64,000 bases of DNA from Nitratidesulfovibrio sp. (GTDB taxonomy: Bacteria; Desulfobacterota; Desulfovibrionia; Desulfovibrionales; Desulfovibrionaceae): contig NZ_JBDXXH010000003.1 of assembly GCF_040373385.1 (NCBI RefSeq), positions 310,001-374,000 on the forward strand, read 5' to 3'. Position 1 is the first letter of the stretch. Every line of letters begins with the position of its first letter. Shown piece by piece: positions 26,679-34,577 of the stretch. The notes under the pieces are model-generated. The model was given only the letters and a program-made list of their open reading frames with translations. It was not told the DNA's origin and made no database searches. The translations under genes and the position numbers were made by a program.

Positions 26679-27971
26679 TCAGGCCCGCACGAACAGTCCG
26701 GGCGCAAGGCCCTGATGGTCGCAGTGCAGTACCCCCGTCATGCCGGGGTGCAGCCGGTCCACGGTTTCGCCCTTGTGATTTTCCAGCCGGAAATCGCCGG
26801 GTTGCAGTTCCGGCCTGTGCAGGCCGGGCAGCAGCAGTTCCAGGGGCTTTTGGGCGCGCCACGGGGCGCGCACGGAAACGTGCCACGCGCCGTCACCGGC
26901 GGGCTGTTCGATGCGCGCCACCACCGGGCGGCGCATGGTGTCGTGCGGCAGGCCCCGGTTCAGCCGTTTGCCGCCGGGGAGGAAAAAGCCGGTGGACAGC
27001 GGTCTGCTTGCGGTGTTCAGCAATTCGTACAGGTAGTCCTCGTGCCGGAAGGTGCGCCGGGTCAGGTCGTCCAGGGCGGTGCGGTAGGCGTCGGTCACCT
27101 GGGCCACGTAGCCCGCGCTCTTCACCCGGCCTTCGATCTTCAGCGCGGCCACACCCACGGCGGCGAACCAGCGCACGTACTTCACCAGGCACAGATCGTT
27201 GGGCGCCCAGAAGCTGGAATGGAACGGACCGTCCTGCACCGCCTCCCACGCTATTTCGCCGGGCCGGGTCTTTTCCTCCACGGCCAGGGCCATGCCCTGG
27301 TATTCGAAACGGCAGGGGTGGGTGCACTGGCCGAGGTTGGCCGGACGGTTGTTCATCCAGGCCGAAAGCAGGCAGTGACCGGACACGGCCAGGCACACGG
27401 CCCCGTGCACGAAGGCTTCGAATTCCACGCCGGGACAGGCCCGCACCAGGTCGCGGATTCCGGACATGTCCAGTTCGCGCGCCATGTTCACGCGGGTGGC
27501 GCCCATGTCCTGCCAGAACATGGCTGCTTCGGCGTTGGCGGTGTTGGCCTGGGTGGAAACGTGCAGCGGCAGGCGCGGCACGCGGCGGCGGGCCATGCGG
27601 GCAACGCCGGGGTCGGCCACGATCAGGGCGTCCACGCCCGCCGCGTGGGCCTCGTCCATGGCGGCTTCCACGTCGCGCAGGTGGCGCTGGTGGGGCAGGC
27701 TGTTCAGGCAGTAGTAGACGCGCGCGTCCACCGCATGGGCGCGCCGCACCGCCTGGGGCAGTTCGTCGGGCGAAAAGCCCTGGGCGCCCGCGCGCAGGTT
27801 GGGGCCGCGTCCGCCGAGGTACACGGCGTTGGCGCCGTAGCGCAGGGCCGCGTCCAGCTTTTCCATGTCGCCCGCCGGGGCCAGCAGTTCGGGCAGGGCG
27901 GGGCGCATGGCGGGGGAAGCGTCGTGCACGGACGCGAAGAAGGGGAAATTGGGGCCGGTGCCTGTGGTCAT
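26679..27971 (-). CDS. U32 peptidase-family protein (TrhP/RlhA-like)
   Basis: 430 aa. The N-terminal TIM-barrel begins LPELLAPAGDMEKLDAALRYGA, and the family signature reads EAFVHGAVCLAVSGHC. Further Cys in GQCTHPCRFEY would complete an iron-sulfur or metal site. Characterised relatives (TrhP, RlhA) hydroxylate tRNA or rRNA using prephenate; true proteolysis is doubtful for this family. KIEGRVKSAGYVAQV is the usual second motif. The gene ends 108 bp before the activator gene and starts about 100 bp after the PHP gene, all on the minus strand. Confidence 0.88.
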   Translation of the reverse strand: MTTGTGPNFPFFASVHDASPAMRPALPELLAPAGDMEKLDAALRYGANAVYLGGRGPNLRAGAQGFSPDELPQAVRRAHAVDARVYYCLNSLPHQRHLRDVEAAMDEAHAAGVDALIVADPGVARMARRRVPRLPLHVSTQANTANAEAAMFWQDMGATRVNMARELDMSGIRDLVRACPGVEFEAFVHGAVCLAVSGHCLLSAWMNNRPANLGQCTHPCRFEYQGMALAVEEKTRPGEIAWEAVQDGPFHSSFWAPNDLCLVKYVRWFAAVGVAALKIEGRVKSAGYVAQVTDAYRTALDDLTRRTFRHEDYLYELLNTASRPLSTGFFLPGGKRLNRGLPHDTMRRPVVARIEQPAGDGAWHVSVRAPWRAQKPLELLLPGLHRPELQPGDFRLENHKGETVDRLHPGMTGVLHCDHQGLAPGLFVRA

Positions 27972-28069
27972 GATGTCTGTGGATGTTTGAGGCTGTTGGG
28001 GCGGTGGCAGGCGGCGGGCGGCCCGCCATCGGTTGGCGAAACGGGCGGCGCGGCCGTGGGGCGTTGGCC

Positions 28070-28966
28070 CTATACCGGCAGCCCCTGGCGGCGTCTGTGT
28101 TCCTTCAGGTCGTCCAGTACGGCGGTGGTCACGCGCAGGCCGCCGCGCCCGCGCCCCAGTGATATGCCGGGCTTGCCCGCGCCGTGATAGTCCGAGCCGC
28201 CGGTCAGGGCCAGCCCGTGCCGGGCGGCCAGATCCACGCAGCGGCGGGTATCGGCCTGGGAATGTTCGCTGTGGTAGGCTTCGATGGCGTCCAGGCCGTG
28301 GGGCTTGAGGTCGGCCACCGTGTCGTCCAGCCATTCGGCAAAGCCGTTGCCGGGGTAGCGGAACAGCATGGGGTGGGCCAGGGCCACGGTGGCACCCACG
28401 GAACGCAGCAGGCTCACGCCGTCTGCGGGGGACAGGGTTTCCTTGGCCACGTACGCCCGGCCTCCGGGGCCGAGGTAGCGGGCAAAGGCCTCTTGCGGCG
28501 AGGAGACGTAGCCCTTTTCGTGCAGGATGCGCGCGAAGTGCAGGCGGCTGACTGATTCGCCGCCGGAGATGGCCTCTACCTCGGCATATTCGATGTCCAC
28601 GCCGCATTCGCGCAATTGCGCGGCGATGCGGTGGTTGCGGGTGGCGCGGTGGCGGCGCAGTTCGGCCAGGGTGGCGTCCAGCGGGGCGCCACCCGGAGTG
28701 GAGCCGTCGCCGCCGGGCAGCCACAGGCCCAGGATGTGCAGTTCGCCGTGTTCGCAGCGCACGCCCAGTTCGCACCCCCGGATGACCTCGATGCCGCGCT
28801 GGCGGCCTTCGCGCATGGCCTCGTCCAGGCCGGACGTGGTGTCGTGGTCGGTAAGGGCTATGGCCGCCAGCTTGGCGGCGGCGGCCTTGCGCACCAGTTC
28901 CGCCGGGGTGTCGCTGCCGTCCGATGCGGTGGAATGGGAATGCAGGTCTATGAAACGTATGGACAT
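28070..28966 (-). CDS. PHP-domain phosphoesterase (YciV/RnmR-like)
   Basis: 298 aa with all PHP metal motifs: DLHSHSTASDG at the N-terminus, LTDHDTTSG, E in GCELGVRCEHGELHILG, HPMLFRYPG, and GGSDYHG near the end. Size and motif spacing fit the 3',5'-nucleoside bisphosphate phosphatase group, which acts on pAp and short 5' RNA ends. The start has GGAG upstream. It is the first gene of a possible three-gene minus-strand transcript with the U32 and activator genes. Confidence 0.88.
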   Translation of the reverse strand: MSIRFIDLHSHSTASDGSDTPAELVRKAAAAKLAAIALTDHDTTSGLDEAMREGRQRGIEVIRGCELGVRCEHGELHILGLWLPGGDGSTPGGAPLDATLAELRRHRATRNHRIAAQLRECGVDIEYAEVEAISGGESVSRLHFARILHEKGYVSSPQEAFARYLGPGGRAYVAKETLSPADGVSLLRSVGATVALAHPMLFRYPGNGFAEWLDDTVADLKPHGLDAIEAYHSEHSQADTRRCVDLAARHGLALTGGSDYHGAGKPGISLGRGRGGLRVTTAVLDDLKEHRRRQGLPV

Positions 28967-29187
28967 GTCTGCTCCGGGTGCCTGATGCCGCGCAACTGTG
29001 CGACCGGGTACGCGGTGATGCTACGTGCCGCCCCGGCGGGTGTCAACAAAGGTGTCCGGCATCCCGGACGGGCTGCCGGTGCCCGTGGGAAGTTGCGAAA
29101 GCCGGGCGGGCTACCGGGCCTGGCCCTGCTTGAGCAGGCGGCGGCTTCGGGCTATGGTGCGCCCACAATGCAACCAAGGAGCATGCC

Positions 29188-29388
29188 GTGTCGCTGAACA
29201 AGGAACTGCTGGAAATCCTCGCCTGCCCCAAGTGCCGCCAGCCCGTGGAACCCGTGGACAACGAGCGCGGCCTGAAGTGCGCCCAGTGCAAGGTGGTCTA
29301 CCCCGTGCGCGACGAAATTCCCGTGATGCTGGTGGAAGAGGCCGTACCCGCCGAGCTGTGGGAGCAGGGGCAGCGTTCGGTGAAGTAG
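29188..29388 (+). CDS. Trm112/YcaR-family zinc-ribbon protein
   Basis: 66 aa from a GTG with AAGGAG upstream. It begins SLNKELLEILACPKCRQPV and has the second pair CAQCKVVYPV, then the family ending RDEIPVMLVEEA. Such proteins are small metal-binding partners of methyltransferases and are common beside lipid A or LPS genes, although none are here. It lies divergent from the PHP gene and is short enough to be overlooked. Confidence 0.88.
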   Translation: MSLNKELLEILACPKCRQPVEPVDNERGLKCAQCKVVYPVRDEIPVMLVEEAVPAELWEQGQRSVK

Positions 29389-29539
29389 CGCCCGGCGGGG
29401 TCTTCGTGCCTGGTGGGCGGTGTGCTCCGGTTCGGTCCGTGCGCCCGGATTGCCCGATTCGCCCCGGGCGTACCGGAATGGTCGGCCTGACCCGCCGTGC
29501 GCGCCGGGCCCCTTGTGTTCCGTGCCGCCCACGGGCACA

Positions 29540-29568
29540 TTGACAGCGCCGCCGGGGATGTTAGCTAT
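29540..29568 (+). promoter_or_regulatory. candidate promoter of the Hsp20 operon
   Basis: A perfect TTGACA is followed after 17 bp by AGCTAT (overlapping TAGCTA), about 100 bp before the first Hsp20 start. The -10 is poor. No CIRCE-type inverted repeat is seen. Confidence 0.4.
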
Positions 29569-29672
29569 GCCTGTGCCGCCCCTGTCTGCCGGTACGGCTG
29601 GTCCGGTCTCCCGGTCCTTTGAACCGCCGGTGTGCAGCACCGTCCGCAATCCGCCCATCCGAAGAGGTGCGC

Positions 29673-30086
29673 ATGGTCATCGACTTCAGCGCGTTCTATG
29701 AATTTCCCAACCTGCTCGACCGCCTGGCGGGCGATGCGGGCCGCAATCTGGCGGCCACGCGCGGCAGGGCGCTGTTCCCGCCGCTGAACATCGGCGAGGA
29801 CGACGCAGCCATCCGCGTGCGTGCGCTGGTGCCCGGCGTGGACATGGACGGGCTGGACATTGCCCTTACCGACAAGACGCTGGTGCTCAAGGGTGAACTG
29901 CCCGTTGTGCGTGGGCGGTACTATCGGCAGGAGCGGCCCACCGGCCCCTTCCAGCGGGTGGTGACCCTGAACGTGCCCATCGACCGCGACCGGGCCACGG
30001 CCACCCTGAAGGACGGCGTGCTGGAAATCGTGCTGCCCAAGGCGCAGGCGGTGAAGCCGCGTACCGTCCATATAGCGGTCAGATAG
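29673..30086 (+). CDS. small heat-shock protein, Hsp20 family (first)
   Basis: 137 aa from MVIDFSAFYEFPNLLDRL, with GAGGTG upstream. The alpha-crystallin domain spans roughly 45-135: EDDAAIRVRALVPGVDMDGLDI, LVLKGELP, GPFQRVVTLNVPID, and the conserved ATLKDGVLEIVLPKA. It acts as an ATP-independent holdase in the cytoplasm. The next Hsp20 gene starts 9 bp after its stop behind TAGGAGA, so the two are cotranscribed. Paired divergent Hsp20 genes are usual in Desulfovibrio. Confidence 0.92.
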   Translation: MVIDFSAFYEFPNLLDRLAGDAGRNLAATRGRALFPPLNIGEDDAAIRVRALVPGVDMDGLDIALTDKTLVLKGELPVVRGRYYRQERPTGPFQRVVTLNVPIDRDRATATLKDGVLEIVLPKAQAVKPRTVHIAVR

Positions 30087-30095
30087 GAGACAGCC

Positions 30096-30635
30096 GTGAC
30101 GCCCCCAGACCGCCGCCCCCGTTTTCCGCACCCCGCAGCGCGCCCTGCCCGTCAGAACGAACGTGGCGACCGGGGTGGTTCCGCCCGGCAGGGCCGGTTC
30201 GCCCAGTCGCCCCAGCCGCCGCGCATGCGCCCCCAGGCAGACCTGGTGGAGCGCGAGGACGGCTTTCACCTGTTTCTGGACATGCCCGGCGTGGCCCACG
30301 ACGACCTGGTGCTGGACGTGGAGGGTGACGAACTGACCGTGCGCGGCGTGACCCGCTTCGGCGATTGCCGCGACATGGGCAAGGACGGGGGACGCGACAA
30401 GGACGCGGAGCCCGGTGCCACCGAAAATCCCGCGCCCTGCGGCTGCGGCCCGGCGGGCGGTCCGCGCGTGCACGCCATGGAGTTCGGTGACGTGGAATAC
30501 CATGCCGTGTTCACTCTTTCGGACATGGTGGACGCCGCGCGCATTTCGGCCCAACTGGTCAACGGCGTGCTGACCATCCGCATGCCCAAGCGCGAGGCCG
30601 CCGCGCCGCGCAGGATCAGCGTCGAGCATTTGTAG
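30096..30635 (+). CDS. small heat-shock protein, Hsp20 family (second)
   Basis: 179 aa from a GTG. An Arg/Pro/Gln-rich N-terminal arm (about 45 residues) precedes the alpha-crystallin domain: EREDGFHLFLDMPGVAHDDLVLDVE, LTVRGVTRF, then FGDVEYHAVFTLSDMVD and AQLVNGVLTIRMPK. Between them, in the dimerisation loop, about 38 residues are inserted, including MGKDGGRDKDAEPG and a CGCG motif. This loop normally exchanges between subunits, so the insertion may alter oligomer formation or add a metal/redox site (inference). Confidence 0.9.
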   Translation: MTPPDRRPRFPHPAARPARQNERGDRGGSARQGRFAQSPQPPRMRPQADLVEREDGFHLFLDMPGVAHDDLVLDVEGDELTVRGVTRFGDCRDMGKDGGRDKDAEPGATENPAPCGCGPAGGPRVHAMEFGDVEYHAVFTLSDMVDAARISAQLVNGVLTIRMPKREAAAPRRISVEHL

Positions 30636-30705
30636 TCGCCGCGTCATCTTGCTGTCCGCATCCAGAACCACTTTTCCGCATGCATCCCTTTCCGCGACCA
30701 TGTTC

Positions 30706-30742
30706 CGGGCCACCGCCCCAGGCGGCGGCCCGTTTCCTTCCC
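30706..30742 (+). terminator. terminator of the Hsp20 operon
   Basis: CGGGCC-A-CCGCC / GGCGG-C-GGCCCG with a CCA loop and one mismatch is followed by TTTCCTT. Confidence 0.6.
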
Positions 30743-30787
30743 GGCGCGCTGTGCAGCGCCAGCCATACCATCAGGAATCATTCGACC

Positions 30788-31336
30788 ATGAAACTGCTCA
30801 TCGCCTCCGACCTGCACGGCTCGTTGCCGCGTACCGAACTGGTGCTGGAACTGGCCCGCACCCATCACCCCGACGCCCTGGTGCTGCTGGGCGACCTGCT
30901 GTACCACGGCCCGCGCAACCCGGTGCCCGAAGGGTATGCCCCGCGTGAAGTGGCGGCCCTGCTGAACGACTGGGCCCCGCGCATCATCGCCGTGCGCGGC
31001 AATTGCGACGCGGAGGTGGACACCATGGTCCTGCGCTTTCCCCTGCCGGAAGCGGCGTGGATATTCGCCGACGGGCTGCGCATCTGGGCCAACCATGGTC
31101 ACCATCACCAACTGCCCGACCGCTTCCCGAACCTTGCCCCCGGCGATGTGTTCCTGTGCGGGCACACCCACATTCCCCGCGCGGAAACCGTGGACGGCCT
31201 GCACATCTGGAACGTGGGTTCCACCACCCTGCCCAAGGATGGCTACGTGGCCTCGTACGGCCTGTTTGATGCCGGAACCCTGTCCATCCGCGACCTGGAC
31301 GGCAACGAAGTGCTGCGCCACACCCCCGGCGCATAG
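30788..31336 (+). CDS. yfcE: YfcE-type metallophosphoesterase
   Basis: 182 aa from MKLLIASDLHGSL; the frame is open earlier, but that part lies in the terminator region. It has all calcineurin-like metal motifs: SDLHG, LLGDLLYHGPRNP, VRGNCDAEVD, ANHGHHH and CGHTHIPR, followed by NVGSTTLPKDG. Family members cleave phosphodiesters in vitro with Mn; the natural substrate is not known. It is followed 70 bp later by the dihydrouridine synthase gene. Confidence 0.9.
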   Translation: MKLLIASDLHGSLPRTELVLELARTHHPDALVLLGDLLYHGPRNPVPEGYAPREVAALLNDWAPRIIAVRGNCDAEVDTMVLRFPLPEAAWIFADGLRIWANHGHHHQLPDRFPNLAPGDVFLCGHTHIPRAETVDGLHIWNVGSTTLPKDGYVASYGLFDAGTLSIRDLDGNEVLRHTPGA

Positions 31337-31405
31337 CCCGCGCCCGTGCCGTTTCCCGTGCCGTCACCTGTCCCGCCCACCGTGCCGAACACATCCCTTG
31401 CGGAC

Positions 31406-32563
31406 ATGCCCCGGCCCGACTCCATGACCGACGCAGCCACCCATGCCGCGCAGATCGTCGTCCCGCCGTCCCCGTCCCTTTCATGGGGCGATGCGGCCCT
31501 TGCCGCGCGCCTGCGTGCGCCGTTGACCGTGGGGGGGCGCACCGTGCCGGGGCGGCTGTGGCTGGCCCCCATGGCCGGGCTGGGCCACGCCGCCTTTCGC
31601 GAGGTGGTGGAGGGCTACGGCGGTTGCGGGCTGCTGTTCACCGGCATGTGCAATGCCCGCGCCGTGCCCACGGAACGACCGGACAAGTCCGAGGCGTTCT
31701 CGTGGCGCGCGGGCGAGCCGCCCCGGCTGGTCTGCCAGCTGTTCGGGGCGGAGCCGGAACACATGGCCGAGGGCGCGCGCCGGGTGCAGGCTGAAGGTTT
31801 TTTCGGCGTGGACCTGAACATGGGCTGCTCGGTGTCCGCCATCGTCAAGCGCGGCTGCGGTGCGGACCTGCTGCGCGATCCGGAGCGCGCCGTGCGCATG
31901 GTGGCAGAGGTGCGCCGCGCGGTGGACATTCCGGTGTTCGTCAAGTTCCGCACTGGCTGGTCGCCGGACCCGCAACCCGCTGTGGACCTGGCCCGCCGCT
32001 TCGAGGATGCCGGGGCCGACTGCCTGGTCTTCCACCCCCGCGTGGCCCCGGACCGGCGCACCCAACCGCCCCGGCGCACCCACATCGGGCTGGTCAAGGC
32101 GGCGGTGTCCATCCCGGTCATGGGCAACGGCGACGTGTTCACGCCGGAGGACTGCGCCAGCCTGCTGGACGACACCGGCTGCGACGGCGTGTCGCTGGGG
32201 CGCATTGCCGTGGCCCGTCCGTGGGTGTTTGCGGCGTGGACCGGCGCGCTTGATGACGACCCGGACCGCAACCCCGCCCCGTGGCGCGAGGCACCGCTGG
32301 CACTGCTGGACGCACTGGCCCGCAGGCACGGCCCGGCCCGCGCCGTGCGCATGTTCGGCAAGTTCCTGGTCTACCTCACCGGCAACTACACGTTTGGCAA
32401 CGGGCTGCGCGGGCGGTTGCTGCGGGTGACGGGCCAGACGCCTGCCTCTTTTGGGGCGGACGATCCCGGAGGCCTGCGCGCGTTGCAGGAGACCCTGCGG
32501 GCCGAACTGAACCCGCTGCCCGAGGTGCTGCGCCGCCCCAGCGCGCTGCTGTTCGGCATGTAG
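31406..32563 (+). CDS. tRNA-dihydrouridine synthase family protein
   Basis: About 385 aa if started at MPRPDSMTDA; a GTG at 31346 and an ATG at 31424 are alternatives, and none has a clear ribosome site. The FMN barrel shows LAPMAGLGHAAFR, the catalytic Cys in DLNMGCSVSAIVKRGCGADLL (Ser where many have Pro after Cys), VFVKFRTGW, FHPRVAPDRR, VMGNGDVFTPEDC and SLGRIAVARPW. It reduces uridine in the tRNA D loop with NADPH. The C-terminal helical domain binding tRNA is present. Confidence 0.9.
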   Translation: MPRPDSMTDAATHAAQIVVPPSPSLSWGDAALAARLRAPLTVGGRTVPGRLWLAPMAGLGHAAFREVVEGYGGCGLLFTGMCNARAVPTERPDKSEAFSWRAGEPPRLVCQLFGAEPEHMAEGARRVQAEGFFGVDLNMGCSVSAIVKRGCGADLLRDPERAVRMVAEVRRAVDIPVFVKFRTGWSPDPQPAVDLARRFEDAGADCLVFHPRVAPDRRTQPPRRTHIGLVKAAVSIPVMGNGDVFTPEDCASLLDDTGCDGVSLGRIAVARPWVFAAWTGALDDDPDRNPAPWREAPLALLDALARRHGPARAVRMFGKFLVYLTGNYTFGNGLRGRLLRVTGQTPASFGADDPGGLRALQETLRAELNPLPEVLRRPSALLFGM

Positions 32564-32671
32564 GGCTGCCCGCCGCCCCCCCCCCGATTCCCCTGATCCC
32601 CGGCACAAACTTTCGTGCGACATGGGCAATTGTGGCCGATGCCGCCGTCCGCTCGGTGGCACCGTGCCATC

Positions 32672-32700
32672 TTGACGCTATCGTGCTACCTTGGTACATA
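32672..32700 (+). promoter_or_regulatory. sigma-70 promoter giving a probably leaderless mRNA
   Basis: TTGACG, 17 bp, TACATA. The expected start site, seven bases after the -10, is the A of the ATG at 32707. A TACC-TT-GGTA palindrome (32687-32696) overlaps the -10 and could be an operator. Confidence 0.6.
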
Positions 32701-32706
32701 CGCACC

Positions 32707-32967
32707 ATGAATATCGAACGTGTCCAAACCGGCGTACGCATGGAAAAGCGGTTGATCAAGGTGCTCAAGGCCCTGGCTGAGTTGCGGGACATGAGCCTGG
32801 GCGACCTTCTGGAGGGCATCGTGCTGCACGCCTTTGACGGCAGCCAGCCGTTTTCCGCGGATACACTGGAGAAGATCCGGGAACTGCGGAAAATCTACGG
32901 GCTGGATATCACCGCGGCCCACAGTCACAACCTGCACGAGGGGGGGGATGCCCATGTGCCGGATTGA
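32707..32967 (+). CDS. small RHH-like protein
   Basis: 86 aa beginning MNIERVQTGVRMEKRLIKVL. There is no ribosome site upstream, but the promoter places the transcript start at the ATG itself. VRMEKRLIKVLKALAELR followed by DMSLGDLLEGIVLHAF looks like the strand-helix-helix of ribbon-helix-helix DNA-binding proteins; this is pattern judgement only. Its last 20 bp overlap the start of the SRPBCC gene, so the two are translationally coupled, like a regulator and its effector. Confidence 0.65.
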   Translation: MNIERVQTGVRMEKRLIKVLKALAELRDMSLGDLLEGIVLHAFDGSQPFSADTLEKIRELRKIYGLDITAAHSHNLHEGGDAHVPD

Positions 32968-33418
32968 GCGGCAGCACACCATCTGGCTGCGCGGAGCCGT
33001 GGACCGGGTATTTCCCATGTTCACCCCATTGGGCGAGCTTGGTTGGGTGGACGGATGGTGTCCTGCATTCATCCACCCGGCGGATGGCCGCATTGAGCAG
33101 GGCATGGTGTTTCGTACCGGCAGCGGGGCGGAGGACACCCTGTGGATGTGCACCCGGTGGGACCCGGAGGCGCAGCAGGTGGCCTATGCCCGCGTTACCC
33201 CCGCGTCTCGGATGGGGTTGGTGGAGGTGGCATGCCGGGCTGTGTCTGCTGGCGAGACGGAAGCCGTGGTCCGCTATACCCTTACCGCTTTGGGCGATGC
33301 CGGGCGGGACTATTTGGCCGCCTTCACCGAGCCGGAGTACCGTGCCATGATCGAGGAGTGGCAGATGCTCATCGACGCATGGCTTGCGGCACACCCCGGC
33401 GAGGTCATCGACCACTGA
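32948..33418 (+). CDS. SRPBCC/START-like domain protein
   Basis: 156 aa from MPMCRIERQHTIWL, with GAGGGGGG before the ATG. The profile is that of a polyketide-cyclase/AHSA-type SRPBCC fold: N-terminal strand, VDRVFPMFTPLGELGWVDGW, FRTGSGAEDTLWMCTRW, then a long C-terminal helix ending AWLAAHPGEVI. These proteins bind hydrophobic ligands. No catalytic residues can be named. It forms an operon with the RHH-like gene and ends 40 bp before a terminator. Confidence 0.72.
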   Translation: MPMCRIERQHTIWLRGAVDRVFPMFTPLGELGWVDGWCPAFIHPADGRIEQGMVFRTGSGAEDTLWMCTRWDPEAQQVAYARVTPASRMGLVEVACRAVSAGETEAVVRYTLTALGDAGRDYLAAFTEPEYRAMIEEWQMLIDAWLAAHPGEVIDH

Positions 33419-33460
33419 GGCGTTTCGTGCCTCTGCAAGGGGTTTGCGGTGGCTATCTCC

Positions 33461-33495
33461 CGCCCGGTCGTGGATACGGCCGGGCGTGTTTTTTT
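33461..33495 (+). terminator. Rho-independent terminator
   Basis: CGCCCGG / CCGGGCG with a 12-nt loop is followed by TG and seven T residues. It ends the RHH-SRPBCC operon. Confidence 0.8.
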
Positions 33496-33515
33496 GGTGC
33501 CCACCGCGAAACCGC

Positions 33516-33546
33516 TTGACTTCGAGCGTACTCCAACTTGTAGGCT
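33516..33546 (+). promoter_or_regulatory. MerR-type promoter with 19-bp spacer
   Basis: TTGACT and TAGGCT are separated by 19 bp holding an imperfect dyad GAGCGTACTC. A lengthened spacer with the operator between -35 and -10 is the hallmark of promoters twisted open by MerR-family activators. The next gene is a merR-type regulator, so autoregulation is likely. Confidence 0.75.
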
Positions 33547-33567
33547 CCGGAAAAAGGAGGAAGGCCC

Positions 33568-33930
33568 ATGCGCATCCGTGAAGTGGCGGCGGCCACCGGA
33601 CTGAGTGCCCACACCCTGCGCTGGTACGAGAAGATCGGCCTGTTGCGCTCGGTGGAGCGCGACCGGGGCGGGCGCAGGCTGTTCACGCAGGGCGACCTGC
33701 GCTGGCTGGAATTCATCGGCAGGCTGCGCGAGATGGACATGCCCGTGCGCGAAATGGTGCGCTATGCGGAACTGCGAGAGCAGGGTGATGTCACCCTGGC
33801 CGCGCGGCGTGAACTGCTGGAAACACATCGTCAGCGCGTGCGCCAGCGCATGGACCGGTTGGCGGCGTGCCTGACCCATCTGGATGACAAGATTGCCTGG
33901 TATCGCGGGCAGGAGGATGACCATGCATGA
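33568..33930 (+). CDS. MerR-family transcriptional regulator
   Basis: 120 aa, AAGGAGG upstream. The N-terminal winged helix reads MRIREVAAATGLSAHTLRWYEKIGLL, then RLFTQGDLRWLEFIGRLREM, and a dimerisation helix follows. Only one Cys (LAACLTHL) occurs in the C-terminal part, so it is not a typical metal sensor; stress- or aldehyde-responding members look like this. It overlaps the decarboxylase-like gene by 8 bp and probably controls both through the 33516 promoter. Confidence 0.92.
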   Translation: MRIREVAAATGLSAHTLRWYEKIGLLRSVERDRGGRRLFTQGDLRWLEFIGRLREMDMPVREMVRYAELREQGDVTLAARRELLETHRQRVRQRMDRLAACLTHLDDKIAWYRGQEDDHA

Positions 33931-34384
33931 CGGCGTGAAGACGGCCCAAACGGAAGGGGCGGGACAGGTGGACGGGGCGCAAGGGGCGGAAGGGACGGAA
34001 ACCCGCTATCAGCGGGGGCTGCGGGTGCTGTCGCAGGTGGACGGCACGGCGGGCGAACAGGTGGTGGCGAAACTGGCGGAATTTGCGCCGGATTTCGCGC
34101 GGCTGCTGGTGGAGTTTCCCTTTGGCGACGTGTACGCCCGGCCCCAGCTTGGCCTGCGCGAGCGCGAGATTGCCACCATTGCCGCGCTGACGGCCATGGG
34201 CACGGCGCGCCCCCAACTGGAGGTGCATATTGCCGCCGGATTGCACGTGGGCCTGACCCGCGAGGAAATCCTGGAGGTGATCATGCAGATGGCGGTGTAC
34301 GCAGGCTTTCCCGCCGCGCTCAACGGCATTGCCGCCGCGCGCGAGGTGTTCAGACGGCAGGACGCGGCACAGGGGGGGGCGTAG
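33923..34384 (+). CDS. carboxymuconolactone decarboxylase family protein
   Basis: 153 aa from MHDGVKTAQTEG, with AGGAGG six bases before; an ATG at 33917 touches the ribosome site. The all-helical CMD domain is visible from YQRGLRVLSQVDG to the end: FPFGDVYARPQLGLREREIATIAALTAMG, then LEVHIAAGLHVGLTREEILEVI and YAGFPAALNGIAAAREVF. The His in VHIAAGL is kept, but no CxxC of AhpD type is present. In this context a role in detoxification or redox stress under the MerR regulator is likely (inference). Confidence 0.9.
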   Translation: MHDGVKTAQTEGAGQVDGAQGAEGTETRYQRGLRVLSQVDGTAGEQVVAKLAEFAPDFARLLVEFPFGDVYARPQLGLREREIATIAALTAMGTARPQLEVHIAAGLHVGLTREEILEVIMQMAVYAGFPAALNGIAAAREVFRRQDAAQGGA

Positions 34385-34457
34385 CATGGATCGGGGCGCA
34401 GCAAGGGCGACGGTGCAATGCGTCCGGACAGGCCGGGATGGGCGCGCGTCCGCGCCA

Positions 34458-34489
34458 GCATCCCGCGACGGAACCTCGTCGCGGGATGC
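34458..34489. terminator. hairpin between convergent genes
   Basis: GCATCCCGCGACG / CGTCGCGGGATGC, a perfect 13-bp stem with a 6-nt loop, lies between the converging CMD and hypothetical genes. No T run. Confidence 0.5.
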
Positions 34490-34577
34490 AAGGGGAAAAG
34501 CCAATCATGTCGGAAGGTAGGGAATCCGGAATGGACTCGTGCCAACCTCTTCAGGCCAGCGCATGCAATGCCCGTTG

